Below are positions 36,249-50,279 of a DNA stretch of 64,000 nucleotides, one piece after another; positions within the stretch are counted from its first letter, which is position 1, and each line of letters begins with the position of its first letter. Source of the stretch: an uncultured Pseudomonadales bacterium. Its GTDB lineage: Bacteria > Pseudomonadota > Gammaproteobacteria > Pseudomonadales > Cellvibrionaceae. The DNA lies in assembly GCA_947488935.1 (NCBI GenBank), contig CANLBN010000009.1, forward strand, positions 1 through 64,000, given 5' to 3'. The notes under the pieces were generated by a model that saw nothing but the letters and a program-made list of their open reading frames with translations, had not been told where the DNA came from and made no database searches. Position numbers and translations under genes: made by a program.

Positions 36249-36889
36249 TAGCGTACAACCCCCGCAAGTAGGGGAACGAATTTAACGGGCTCAACATTCG
36301 TTTCTTCAAATTCATTGCTATCCCCCACACGCACCACCTTAACCAACGTTTGCTCAACATCACCGACAGGGATAATCAACACACCATCGGGCGCTAATTG
36401 CTGTTTAAGTTCCTGAGGTATCCTACTCGGGGCTGCCGCACTCAAAATGGCATTGTAGGGGCCTTTTTCTGGCCATCCAAAAGTACCGTCGGCTAGTTTC
36501 AATTGCACATTGCGAATAGAGAGTTGGCGTAAACGTTTGCGCGCTTTTTCTTGCAAAGGTCGAATACGCTCAGCGCTAAATAGAGATTTAGTAAAAGGGG
36601 CCAGTACACAGGTTTGATAGCCAGAACCCGTGCCTATTTCGAGTACACGATCAAGATTTGCCCCTGACATCAATAGTATCTCTGTCATACGAGCAACAAT
36701 ATAGGGTTGAGAGAGTGTCTGTCCATGACCTATCGGGAGTGCAGTATCTTCATAAGCCCGATGTGCTAATGCTTCATCTAAAAAGAGATGCCGAGGGGTT
36801 TGTCGCATTCTCTCAAGTACTTGTACATTGACAATACCTTGATCAATTAAACGCTGTATCATGCGCTCGCGAGTGCGCTCGGAAGTCAT
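36248..36889 (-). CDS. pcm: Protein-L-isoaspartate O-methyltransferase
   Basis: A 213-residue SAM-dependent enzyme that repairs isoaspartyl damage in proteins. Motifs: MTSERTRERMIQRLIDQGI at the N-terminus, LPIGHGQTLSQPYIVARMTE (about residue 55) and the SAM-binding VLEIGTGSGYQTCVLA (about 80). The frame can start at a TTG at 36922, but the ATG at 36889 has AAGG seven bases upstream and matches the family N-terminus. In Pseudomonas, surE precedes pcm; here ispF is directly upstream (68 bp). Confidence 0.95.
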   Translation of the reverse strand: MTSERTRERMIQRLIDQGIVNVQVLERMRQTPRHLFLDEALAHRAYEDTALPIGHGQTLSQPYIVARMTEILLMSGANLDRVLEIGTGSGYQTCVLAPFTKSLFSAERIRPLQEKARKRLRQLSIRNVQLKLADGTFGWPEKGPYNAILSAAAPSRIPQELKQQLAPDGVLIIPVGDVEQTLVKVVRVGDSNEFEETNVEPVKFVPLLAGVVR

Positions 36890-36957
36890 ACCCACGCCTT
36901 GTAATAATATATTAGCCAACAACTCTACCTATCTTCTATCTTTATTTATCGTTTTTA

Positions 36958-37455
36958 TTAATGTTTAGTAGGCTGCAACAGTACAACAGCATAGGCTGCA
37001 ATACCTTCTTTACGTCCAGTAAACCCAAGGTGCTCTGTCGTCGTCGCTTTAACATTGACGGCATCGATACCCACTTGTAAATCCTCTGCTATATGATGCC
37101 GCATTTGGTAGATATAAGGGCTCATTTTAGGCACTTGCGCCACAATAGTCATATCTGCATTAATAAGAGAGTAGTTTAAATTTTGTATTTTAGAATAGAC
37201 CATTCGTAACAACGCACGGCTATCAGCATTTTTGTAATTTGCGTCGCTATCGGGGAAGTGATGGCCTATATCACCTAAAGCCATTGCACCTAATAGCGCA
37301 TCGCACAACGCATGTATTAGCACGTCGCCATCGGAGTGAGCCATTAAGCCATGGCTATAGGGTATCATTACACCACCAATAACTATTTTTTTAACACCTT
37401 GCATCCCATCATCGAAGGCATGTACATCATAACCATTACCAATTCTTACATTCAT
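36958..37455 (-). CDS. ispF: 2-C-methyl-D-erythritol 2,4-cyclodiphosphate synthase
   Basis: A 165-residue MEP-pathway enzyme releasing CMP to form the cyclodiphosphate for isoprenoid synthesis. Motifs: NGYDVHAF (metal ligands D and H near residue 8), [24 protein letters not shown] (about 36), [10 protein letters not shown] and [21 protein letters not shown] near the C-terminus. Follows ispD by 33 bp. Normal length. Confidence 0.97.
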   Translation of the reverse strand: MNVRIGNGYDVHAFDDGMQGVKKIVIGGVMIPYSHGLMAHSDGDVLIHALCDALLGAMALGDIGHHFPDSDANYKNADSRALLRMVYSKIQNLNYSLINADMTIVAQVPKMSPYIYQMRHHIAEDLQVGIDAVNVKATTTEHLGFTGRKEGIAAYAVVLLQPTKH

Positions 37456-37488
37456 TCTCTCACAACCTACATCACTGTTTTAGCTTGG

Positions 37489-38232
37489 CTACCCAGCCGA
37501 TAAATTTTGGTGGCTTATTATAGCGCTTGCTATGGCAATATCATCAGGATGTGTGACTTTGATATTATCGTAATGCCCCATAATTATTTGCGGCTGTAAG
37601 CCACAATATTCTATTGCAGATGCCTCATCGGTTATCTTTTGCTGATCTATTAATGCTTTTTCCAAGCTATTTTTTAATAAACTATAAGGAAATAACTGTG
37701 GTGTTTGTGCTTGCCAGATAGTGCTTCTATCAAGTGTTTGTGTGATTCTATTTTTATCACTGACCTGTTTTAATGTATCACTGACTGGCACACCCAAAAG
37801 CCCACCTACTTTATCATCTTTAAGAGAGGCAATAAGCTGCTCTACATGAGTAGGTAAAATACAACAACGTGCAGCATCGTGTACGAGTACACTATCAGCA
37901 GCGGAGACCTTACCTTGTAAGCTATTCAATGCCGACAATACCGAATCACAACGCTCTCTTCCACCAATAGCAGTCATTACACGGGCATTTTTTGCACTTG
38001 ATAAGGTTTCAAAGTATTTGTCGTCTTTATTTAATACCACAACAATTGCAGCAATAGACTCAATACTCAATAGCCGCTCTAAAGTGCGCTCTAAAATAGT
38101 TTTACCATTAATTGTTAAATATTGCTTGGGTAGCTCTTTGCCCATACGCTGCCCAAGACCTGCAGCAGGAACAATTGCCCAAGTAGATGAATTGTCACGC
38201 TGGATATGATTATCGGATGAATTATTTTCCAT
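37489..38232 (-). CDS. ispD: 2-C-methyl-D-erythritol 4-phosphate cytidylyltransferase
   Basis: A 247-residue enzyme making CDP-methylerythritol. Seen: WAIVPAAGLGQRMGKELPKQYL (nucleotide-binding loop, about residue 20), VVVLNKDD, GGRERCDSVLSALN, VLVHDAARCC and QTPQLFPYSLL. The frame opens with a GTG at 38310 deep inside ftsB. The ATG at 38232, which overlaps the ftsB stop by 11 bp, gives the normal length and is preferred despite a weak SD. Operon with ftsB and ispF. Confidence 0.95.
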   Translation of the reverse strand: MENNSSDNHIQRDNSSTWAIVPAAGLGQRMGKELPKQYLTINGKTILERTLERLLSIESIAAIVVVLNKDDKYFETLSSAKNARVMTAIGGRERCDSVLSALNSLQGKVSAADSVLVHDAARCCILPTHVEQLIASLKDDKVGGLLGVPVSDTLKQVSDKNRITQTLDRSTIWQAQTPQLFPYSLLKNSLEKALIDQQKITDEASAIEYCGLQPQIIMGHYDNIKVTHPDDIAIASAIISHQNLSAG

Positions 38233-38551
38233 TAGAGTTGGCGCTATTATTTTTATTATCCTGCTCGGGCATTCGTTCGCCAGGCTCGACCAACATAAAA
38301 AATGTCTCACCCTTTTTAATCATACCCATCTGTTCGCGTGCACGCTCTTCTATTGCATCGTAACCTGTTTTGAGCGCTTCGACTTCTAGTGCCAAAATGC
38401 GGTTACGCTCACGCAAAGCATCGTTTTCGCCTTGCTGTTGTTTTATTTTTCGCTCTAGTTCGACTTTGTGAGCAATGCTACCCTCACCGACCCAGAGTCG
38501 ATACTGGACACCCAGTAGTAATATGATTAATACAGCAAGCAGTATTTTCAT
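38222..38551 (-). CDS. ftsB: Cell division protein FtsB
   Basis: A 109-residue bitopic divisome protein: a short N-terminus, one membrane helix (residues 3-20, ILLAVLIILLLGVQYRLWVG) and a leucine-zipper-like coiled coil (about 30-70), then GYDAIEERAREQMGMIKKGETFF, the conserved FtsB/DivIC C-terminal motif. It forms the FtsQLB complex. It has an extended polar tail beyond the usual end (about residues 93-109). Located between eno and ispD as in E. coli and Pseudomonas. Confidence 0.96.
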   Translation of the reverse strand: MKILLAVLIILLLGVQYRLWVGEGSIAHKVELERKIKQQQGENDALRERNRILALEVEALKTGYDAIEERAREQMGMIKKGETFFMLVEPGERMPEQDNKNNSANSNGK

Positions 38552-38615
38552 TATCGACTCTTTAAGCTACTAGCTAGGACATTAGCGATAACGCTGACTC
38601 CTAGCCAATTTGTTA

Positions 38616-39985
<1,370 letters not shown>

Positions 39986-39999
39986 ACTAAAATATCAGA

Positions 40000-40903
<904 letters not shown>

Positions 40904-40919
40904 AATAGGGTTGCTATCA

Positions 40920-42551
<1,632 letters not shown>

Positions 42552-42616
42552 CTATACAATCATTTAAATCCATATCTAGTAATAGCGATACAGACGAATT
42601 GGGACATAAGATATTT

Positions 42617-42779
42617 AAGGGGCTTCTGAATAAGTCATAAATGATTTTTCGTAGGTTAAAATAACCTACTTTTTCGTTGAAGATTTAGCCAATAGTTTAC
42701 TATTATCTTCAATCTTCGTCTCAAATCAGGCCATTTTCTCTCAGCGAGAATATTACTCAGACTTGTTCAGAGGCTCCTT
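42617..42779. mobile_element. Small non-coding inverted-repeat element (MITE-like), 163 bp
   Basis: The ends are AAGGGGCTTCTGAATAAGTC (42617-42636) and GACTTGTTCAGAGGCTCCTT (42760-42779), which are inverted repeats matching at 17 of 20 positions. No transposase is encoded. Inside is a perfect 8-bp hairpin (GTAGGTTA/TAACCTAC, 42651-42669) followed by five Ts on the plus strand. The ends look like those of IS5-type insertion sequences, which is my inference from memory. No clear target-site duplication is seen. A solo end at 39955 shows the sequence is repeated. Confidence 0.72.
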
Positions 42780-43218
42780 CAAAATTAAGAGTCACAGTCG
42801 TGGGACTAAACTAACCATTCCTCACAACACTATAAAAACAGATAATTACTGTATTTATAGGCATATTTGACACTAAATGAATTAACTAGATTTTAATGCT
42901 AAGCAGTGAATCGAGATGGGATGTCAGTCTACCAGAAGGCTTTCGCCGCCTCAATAATTTCTGCTTCATTATGCGCGTTGTTCCCGCCCTAAACAGCTCT
43001 AACTATGACTACTTTAACCCTGCAAACCCGAGCCATTAGAAAATTGAAAGCCACCTCTGGCAATTAGGCGTTTTATTGAGAATAAGGTTTGGGGGTGCCC
43101 TTAAGTCAGATATAACAAAAAGGTCGTTTATATCAATTATGTCTTAGAATATTCCTTACTTATTCTATGCCGTTACTATACTTAGCTATAAGACAAATTG
43201 GATCAACAAGGGATAGTT
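42780..43218. other. Intergenic region upstream of the PhnD/kinase operon
   Basis: About 440 bp without a recognised gene. A 41-codon open stretch from 42914 to a TAG at 43037 (DVSLPEGFRRLNNFC...) has some coding look but no start or family match, so it could be a gene remnant. The operon promoter should lie here; TTGACA does not occur in a suitable place and I cannot assign it. Confidence 0.35.
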
Positions 43219-44055
43219 ATGTGGCTTAGAATCATTATCGCACTGGTGCTGAGTGTTGTTAGCTTGCAGTCTGCGGCAGAAAACACACCTAAAAACCTTT
43301 CTTTTGCTGTTGTGCCTCAGCAATCGGCTCAACGCCTAGCCGCGCTATGGGGGCCTATACTCACTGAGATCTATGACAAAACCGGTATTAGGCTTCAATT
43401 TAAAACCGCAAAAAATATCCCCGAGTTTGAGAGACAATTGGCATTAGGTAATTATGACTTTGCCTATATGAATCCCTATCATTTCACGGTATTCAATCAA
43501 TCACCAGGCTATAAAGCGATTGCTGTGCGTAAAGAGCAACCCATAAAAGGCATTATCGTCGTCGCCAAAGACAGTCCTATTGACTCCATTCAAGCTCTCG
43601 ACAAAAAGACGTTAGCCTTCCCTTCACCAGCGGCATTCGCGGCAAGCATTTTACCAAGAGCCAACCTAAAGCAAAAAAATATTGCTATAACACCTCGCTA
43701 TGTATCCTCCCATGACTCCGTCTATTTAAACATAGCAAAAGGTATATTTCCTGCTGGAGGAGGCGTACAGCGCACGCTCAATAATACTAACCCTGAGGTT
43801 AGGGATAAATTAAAAGTACTATGGACCTCAAGCGGCTACACCCCACATGCTATTGCCGCACATCCAGATATCGACGAAGACACCAAAGCTCAGATTCAAA
43901 ATGCATTAATAGACATGAATGATTCAGCAAAAGGGAAAGAGTTATTGGCTGCATTAAAAATAAAGAAAGGTCTAATCAAAGCCAATGATAGTCATTGGGA
44001 TGATGTGAGAGGCCTTAAGCTCCAAGAGCTGGACAAGCTAGTCCAGAATCAATAG
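43219..44055 (+). CDS. PhnD-like periplasmic oxyanion/phosphonate-type binding protein
   Basis: A 278-residue exported binding protein: signal peptide MWLRIIIALVLSVVSLQSAA, then PKNLSFAVVPQQSAQRLAALWGPIL and LALGNYDFAYMNPYHFTVF, the PhnD/PtxB/AioX-type fold (Pfam phosphonate-bd). The frame reaches back to a TTG at 43198, but the ATG at 43219 with AAGGG upstream fits the signal peptide. No ABC transporter genes are nearby; instead a kinase starts 2 bp after the stop. This suggests a sensory rather than transport role, as with AioX in the AioXSR arsenite system. The ligand is unknown. Confidence 0.9.
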   Translation: MWLRIIIALVLSVVSLQSAAENTPKNLSFAVVPQQSAQRLAALWGPILTEIYDKTGIRLQFKTAKNIPEFERQLALGNYDFAYMNPYHFTVFNQSPGYKAIAVRKEQPIKGIIVVAKDSPIDSIQALDKKTLAFPSPAAFAASILPRANLKQKNIAITPRYVSSHDSVYLNIAKGIFPAGGGVQRTLNNTNPEVRDKLKVLWTSSGYTPHAIAAHPDIDEDTKAQIQNALIDMNDSAKGKELLAALKIKKGLIKANDSHWDDVRGLKLQELDKLVQNQ

Positions 44056-44057
44056 CC

Positions 44058-45683
44058 ATGTCTCTACGACTCAAAACAATTATTGGTGTTGGCCTTATCG
44101 AAGCCACTTTACTGGTTATTTTGATCAGCACAATACTTAACTATATGCGCAACACCAGCGAGAATAGTTTAGAAAACTACGTTACCACAACTAAAACATT
44201 ATTTGCTACGAGTACAAAGGATGCCATTTTATCTTTTGACCTAGCAACTCTAGAAAGCTCTATTCAAGAGATTTTAAAAAACGATAGCATTATTTATGTA
44301 AGAATTATCGACAATAATAATAACATCCTCGCTAGCGGTAGTAACGGGGAGTATAAGGAAAGAGAGTTTCTATTGGATAACAATTTCCTGGATATCGATG
44401 ACTCTATTTATGATACAGAAGAGTTTATTAGTGTTGGCGATACCATTTACGCAAAAATCGAGATTGGCGTATCGACACAGCAAATAGAAAAGTCTATTAA
44501 AGAGACAACAAAGCTATCAATTAGTATTGCTATAGTAGAAATGGTATTGGTCGCCTTCTTTTCTTTTATTCTTGGCATTTATTTGACTAAACAATTAAAG
44601 GTTCTACGAAATGCTGCTAAAGATATCAGTGCAGGAGACTACACACAAACAATAGATATTAAAACGCGTGATGAAGTTGGTGAAGTTGCCCACGCCTTTA
44701 ATAAAATGACAAGTAGTCTCAACGCCGCTAACAGAAAAACATTAACCTACCAACAGGAACTCGAAGAACTCAATAAATCATTGGAGGATCGAGTAGAACG
44801 TCGCACACAAAAAATACTCGATCAAAAAGATAAATTGGAAAGTGCCTATGGCCAATTACAGAAAACTCAAAGGCAATTAGTAGAATCCGAAAAATTAGCA
44901 TCTATAGGTCAACTTGCCGCAGGTGTAGCCCATGAAATAAATAACCCTGTTGGTTTTATCAAAAGTAATCTTTCATCTTTGGAAGATTATATAGGTGTTT
45001 ATCAAACCCTTATCAAAGAGCAGCAAGCCTTTATTGATAAGGTGGACATTAACCAAAATACTGATTTAAAACCTCATCTCGAAAAGATCATTGCTTTTAA
45101 GGAAGAGGAAGATATTGAGTTTATTAGCGAAGACATCGATTCGCTTACAAAGGAATCAATTAAAGGCACTGTTCGTGTAGAAGACATTGTCAAAGGCTTA
45201 AAAGTATACTCAAGAGACTCCGACGACGTTTTTGAGCCTACTGACCTTGCGGCTTGTCTGAACGATGCTTTAACCATGCTTAACAACGAAATAAAATACA
45301 AATGTAAAATCAAGAAAGAAATTGGTGAGCTTCCGCTATTTCCTTGTGACAAAGTAAAAATAATACAAGTTTTTACCAACTTAATTATTAATGCGGCTCA
45401 GGCGATTAAAGACACTGGCATCCTACTTATCAAGGCCAATCACAACAAAAGCACTGACAATTCAAATATTACGATTACCATCTCTGACAACGGGCAAGGT
45501 ATTCCTAAAGAAAATTTAGCCAAATTATTCGACCCTTTCTTTACAACAAAACCTGTTGGTGAAGGCACAGGACTTGGCTTATCCATTTCTCATGGCATTA
45601 TTCAAGACCACGGCGGGGAAATATCCGTTGAAAGTAAAGTGGGTGTAGGAACTCGCTTTACTATTATTTTTAACATCGATTGA
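44058..45683 (+). CDS. Membrane sensor histidine kinase (HAMP, coiled coil, HisKA-like, HATPase)
   Basis: A 541-residue kinase. Seen: a membrane helix at about 8-28, a periplasmic region (about 30-150), a second helix (about 155-177), HAMP (about 178-230), a coiled coil (235-285), a dimerisation/phosphoacceptor helix with LASIGQLAAGVAHEINNP (His292), and an ATPase with N-box NLIINAAQAI, G1 DNGQGIP, F-box LFDPFFTTKP and G2 GEGTGLGLSIS. An insert between the H-box and ATPase includes an acidic stretch (KEEEDIEFISEDIDSL). The adjoining PhnD-like protein probably docks on the periplasmic part, and the next gene is its likely response regulator. Confidence 0.93.
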   Translation: MSLRLKTIIGVGLIEATLLVILISTILNYMRNTSENSLENYVTTTKTLFATSTKDAILSFDLATLESSIQEILKNDSIIYVRIIDNNNNILASGSNGEYKEREFLLDNNFLDIDDSIYDTEEFISVGDTIYAKIEIGVSTQQIEKSIKETTKLSISIAIVEMVLVAFFSFILGIYLTKQLKVLRNAAKDISAGDYTQTIDIKTRDEVGEVAHAFNKMTSSLNAANRKTLTYQQELEELNKSLEDRVERRTQKILDQKDKLESAYGQLQKTQRQLVESEKLASIGQLAAGVAHEINNPVGFIKSNLSSLEDYIGVYQTLIKEQQAFIDKVDINQNTDLKPHLEKIIAFKEEEDIEFISEDIDSLTKESIKGTVRVEDIVKGLKVYSRDSDDVFEPTDLAACLNDALTMLNNEIKYKCKIKKEIGELPLFPCDKVKIIQVFTNLIINAAQAIKDTGILLIKANHNKSTDNSNITITISDNGQGIPKENLAKLFDPFFTTKPVGEGTGLGLSISHGIIQDHGGEISVESKVGVGTRFTIIFNID

Positions 45684-45715
45684 TTTAATATTATACTGTA
45701 TAAAAGAGCAAGAAA

Positions 45716-47056
45716 ATGAGCACTAAAATTTTAATTGTGGATGATGAACAAGCAATACTCGACTCACTGTATCGTTTTTGTAAACGCCGCAAGTGGAATG
45801 CATTTAAAGCTAATGGTGGCCAAGAAGCATTAGAGGTTCTAAAGACAGAAACAATTGACATTATTATTTCTGATATGAGGATGCCAGAAATGGACGGCGC
45901 TCGCTTTTTAGAAAAAGCAAAAGACCTATCGCCTAAATCTGTCAGAATCCTTTTAACCGGTTATGCTGATATGGATGCCGTTATTCACGCCGTAAACAAT
46001 GCAAAAATCTATAACTATTTAAACAAACCCTGGGACGACCAGATGCTAGAAAGTGTCATCAATAGCGCTATTGACTTCAAGGAAAAAGAAGATGAACGCT
46101 TACACTTAATTGATGAAGTTGACAAAAAAAATAAGGAACTAAAAGCAATAAATGGATCCCTTGAAGAGAAAGTAAAAAGCCGTACGGAAAAACTCCAAGC
46201 AGCCATGCAAAAAGCGCAAATTTCAAATCAAAAAGTCAGTAAGAACTTTAGAGAAGCACTTTCGCTAATTACCAACTTGATAGAGATGCAAGATGGCAGT
46301 GAGTCAAACTGTACTGCCATCATGGCCGAAACCAGTGTAGCACTCGCAAAAGAGTTAGAACTGTCCCCCGTTGAAGTCGAACAAATACGTATTGCAGCAC
46401 AGCTACATAATATCGGCAAGCTATCGCTACCAGAGTCTATACGCCAAAAGCCCATAAACAAGCTAAATAAAGCAGAGCTTGATATTTATCACACCCACCC
46501 TATACAGGGAGAAACGATATTATCGGGCATGACCGGCTTAAAAACTGTTTCAAAAATTGTACGCTCTCACCAAGAATACATATACGGACAAGGGTTCCCC
46601 GACAAAATATTTGGCAACCAAATACCTATAGGCTCGAAAATAATTTGTGTCACCAGTGATTTTCAAAAACTAGAGAGGAACCTCTTACAAGATGATATAT
46701 CGACTGCCGAAGGGGCAATGGAATACATTAAGAATCAGTCAGGCAAGTTATATGATGCACGAATTGTAGACTTATTTGAGAGCTACTTTAATGAAAACTT
46801 ACAGCACTATCGTAGTTACCTATCAAGGCTTTCACTACAAGATATAAAAGAAGGTATGGTACTAGCCGAGAATTTAGTTTCATCCCATGGATTAATGCTT
46901 TTGACCAAAGGCTCAAGTATTACTAGCGAGAATCTACAACAGCTTAAAACCTATGAAATAGACGTCGGTGGTACATTGATCTTCCCTATCCTTAACACAT
47001 CGATTGATAAATTAAGAGAAGATGAGAGTGAGCAATATTTGGGCAACTCTAAATAA
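45716..47056 (+). CDS. Response regulator with degenerate HD-GYP output domain
   Basis: A 446-residue protein. REC domain (1-120) is intact: DDEQ, phosphoacceptor Asp53 in SDMRMPEMDG, LTGYAD and NYLNKPWDD. A coiled coil spans about 140-165. The HD-GYP-like region (about 175-340) has AAQLHNIGKLSLPE where HD is expected (His231-Asn232), YHTHPIQGE retained, HQE (285-287) instead of HHE, and GQGFP instead of GxGYP. Loss of the HD Asp and the second His makes c-di-GMP hydrolysis unlikely (inference). A C-terminal segment (about 355-446, LSLQDIKEGMVLAENLVSSHG) resembles a linker domain common in such regulators. It follows the kinase by 32 bp. Confidence 0.9.
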   Translation: MSTKILIVDDEQAILDSLYRFCKRRKWNAFKANGGQEALEVLKTETIDIIISDMRMPEMDGARFLEKAKDLSPKSVRILLTGYADMDAVIHAVNNAKIYNYLNKPWDDQMLESVINSAIDFKEKEDERLHLIDEVDKKNKELKAINGSLEEKVKSRTEKLQAAMQKAQISNQKVSKNFREALSLITNLIEMQDGSESNCTAIMAETSVALAKELELSPVEVEQIRIAAQLHNIGKLSLPESIRQKPINKLNKAELDIYHTHPIQGETILSGMTGLKTVSKIVRSHQEYIYGQGFPDKIFGNQIPIGSKIICVTSDFQKLERNLLQDDISTAEGAMEYIKNQSGKLYDARIVDLFESYFNENLQHYRSYLSRLSLQDIKEGMVLAENLVSSHGLMLLTKGSSITSENLQQLKTYEIDVGGTLIFPILNTSIDKLREDESEQYLGNSK

Positions 47057-47130
47057 GCCCTAAATCAGTTTACTTTCTTTCACCGAAAACTTTACTCAAT
47101 CTTGTTTGGATATTTTCTTTAGATACAAAA

Positions 47131-47155
47131 AAGGGCAACCTAAAAGGCTGCCCTC
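47131..47155 (-). terminator. Intrinsic terminator of cspA
   Basis: On the minus strand AGGGCAGCC-TTTTA-GGTTGCCCT is followed by TTTTTT, 20 bp after the cspA stop. Nine-base stem with one G-T mismatch. Confidence 0.85.
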
Positions 47156-47174
47156 TAAATATTCTAGCGGCTTA

Positions 47175-47384
47175 TTAAATCGCTAAGATATTTTCAGCTT
47201 GAGGGCCTTTTTGGCCATCTGTAACAACAAATTGCACTTGCTGACCTTCTGCTAGCGTTTTGAAGCCATCGCCAACAATCGCACTAAAATGTGCAAAAAC
47301 ATCTGGCCCAGATTGCTGCTCGATAAAACCAAAACCTTTAGATTCGTTGAACCACTTTACGGTTCCTGTAGTTGTATTAGACAT
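47175..47384 (-). CDS. cspA: Cold-shock protein, CspA family
   Basis: A 69-residue single-domain RNA/DNA chaperone: [20 protein letters not shown] (RNP1), DVFAHFSAI (RNP2) and the usual [27 protein letters not shown] ending. A probable promoter lies about 120 bp upstream, giving the long 5' leader seen in many cold-inducible csp genes. Which paralogue it is cannot be told from the sequence. Confidence 0.96.
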   Translation of the reverse strand: MSNTTTGTVKWFNESKGFGFIEQQSGPDVFAHFSAIVGDGFKTLAEGQQVQFVVTDGQKGPQAENILAI

Positions 47385-47509
47385 AATGATATCCTGAAAT
47401 TTATTTAAAATAGTGCCTTCAAGAGGCTTAAATTGCTTAAAAATGTAGGCTGAAATTTAGAAACTGCAGGACAAGTAATTACGAGAAAAACAATGAAATG
47501 TAGAAATAA

Positions 47510-47539
47510 AATATAGACTAGCTTTCTAGCTGAAGGCAA
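47510..47539 (-). promoter_or_regulatory. Predicted cspA promoter with long 5' leader
   Basis: Minus strand -35 TTGCCT (47534-47539), 18-bp spacer containing an inverted repeat (CTAGCTTTCTAGC type), -10 TATATT (47510-47515). Transcription from here would leave a leader of roughly 120 nt before the cspA ATG. Consensus match only. Confidence 0.5.
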
Positions 47540-47626
47540 CTATATAGACAACATTAGCCTGTGTCTATTAGTTTCTACTATTTTTTAATAAGCATTTCAA
47601 GAGCGCAGTTTTGGCAAGGCCCTCCA

Positions 47627-48031
47627 TCAAGTAACACTTGGTGGCTTTTTTTCAAACTGCTTAATACCTTCTGGGATCAACTCCCAATTTGCCTTCGAAC
47701 CAACAAAAATATGCTGACTAATTTCGATATCAGGGTCACCATTAATACAACCTAGAGAGACCTGAAGCACCTCATCCTTATAAATTGTACAAAGCGTAGA
47801 ACCACAGACTTTACAAAACTGTAAACCATAACCCTGCTCGTTACTATATGAGCTTAATAAGGCCTTACCAGTAAGCCATGTGAACTCACTAGGCTCCACA
47901 AATGCGACAGCAGAGGCCTGAGCATTAAACGCTTTTCGGCAACGAGAACAATGGCAGGACCTTGCATTTCGGAGTTTACCATTCACTTGGTATTTTATAG
48001 CTCCACAAAAACACTCACCGGTCACTGGCAT
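47627..48031 (-). CDS. GFA / CENP-V-type zinc-binding protein
   Basis: A 134-residue member of the glutathione-dependent formaldehyde-activating (Gfa) domain family. Zinc-binding Cys sets: GECFCGAIKYQV, CHCSRCRKAFNAQ and FCKVCGSTLC. The name comes from one activity shown for a few members; most are of unknown function. The ATG at 48031 has GGAGAG upstream; an earlier ATG at 48043 lacks an SD. Stand-alone gene. Confidence 0.88.
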   Translation of the reverse strand: MPVTGECFCGAIKYQVNGKLRNARSCHCSRCRKAFNAQASAVAFVEPSEFTWLTGKALLSSYSNEQGYGLQFCKVCGSTLCTIYKDEVLQVSLGCINGDPDIEISQHIFVGSKANWELIPEGIKQFEKKPPSVT

Positions 48032-48143
48032 TGCTCTCTCCATATATTTTATAGCCTTTACTCACTAAATTTTTATATTGATGAGAAGCAAAGTAAAATA
48101 CTATATAAACGATCAATTGAGTTTTATAGCTGGTTGTTAAAAG

Positions 48144-48368
48144 CTATTTATTTGACCACTTTATTTGAAATTCAATTTCTTCTTCATCACCTTCTCTCTC
48201 GTGCTCGACGTTGTACACGGCACGAACGGGAACATAGATTCTTTCGCCAGCTATTTGAATTTCGAACTTCTCACCACTTTCAAGGGAATCCGCTAGCCGT
48301 CTTAGCTTTGCTACAAATTCAGACGTTGAATATTCCTTCTCGATATCTCTTTCTTCTTTAGTGCTCAT
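48144..48368 (-). CDS. Amphi-Trp domain protein, unknown function
   Basis: A 74-residue protein with the amphi-Trp domain pattern: an acidic/basic helical start, LRRLADSLESGEKFEIQIAGERIYVP, and an alternating strand ending EEEIEFQIKW. The family is widespread in small proteins, and no function is established. ATG at 48368, no obvious partner; it precedes the gfa-like gene on the same strand by about 110 bp. Confidence 0.82.
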   Translation of the reverse strand: MSTKEERDIEKEYSTSEFVAKLRRLADSLESGEKFEIQIAGERIYVPVRAVYNVEHEREGDEEEIEFQIKWSNK

Positions 48369-48456
48369 ATCTAGTCTCTTTGGTGGTTAGTTTTTATAAA
48401 AGTACTTCATTTTGAATGACTTATCAATTCTTCATTCTGATATTGACACTGTTACA

Positions 48457-48491
48457 AAAAAGCCCGCAAGCATGACACTTACGGGCTTTTT
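48457..48491 (-). terminator. Intrinsic terminator after groEL
   Basis: AAAAAGCCCG/CGGGCTTTTT arms, extended by CAAG/CTTA with one mismatch, around a 7-base loop, 33 bp after the groEL stop, with T-runs on either strand. Confidence 0.88.
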
Positions 48492-48523
48492 AACTCTAGA
48501 CTAGACCGGGGTTAAACGGAAGG

Positions 48524-50185
<1,662 letters not shown>

Positions 50186-50279
50186 TTACCTTAATGTTTA
50201 TAAATAATAAATTATTAAATAGGTTTATTACGTTGTTGTTAATGTGACGTTAAACAATTCACTGTTAGAATTATTCGTC

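Noticed and set aside
43198..43218. Start of the PhnD-like gene at the TTG
   Set aside because: An ATG seven codons downstream has a good SD and begins exactly at the signal peptide.
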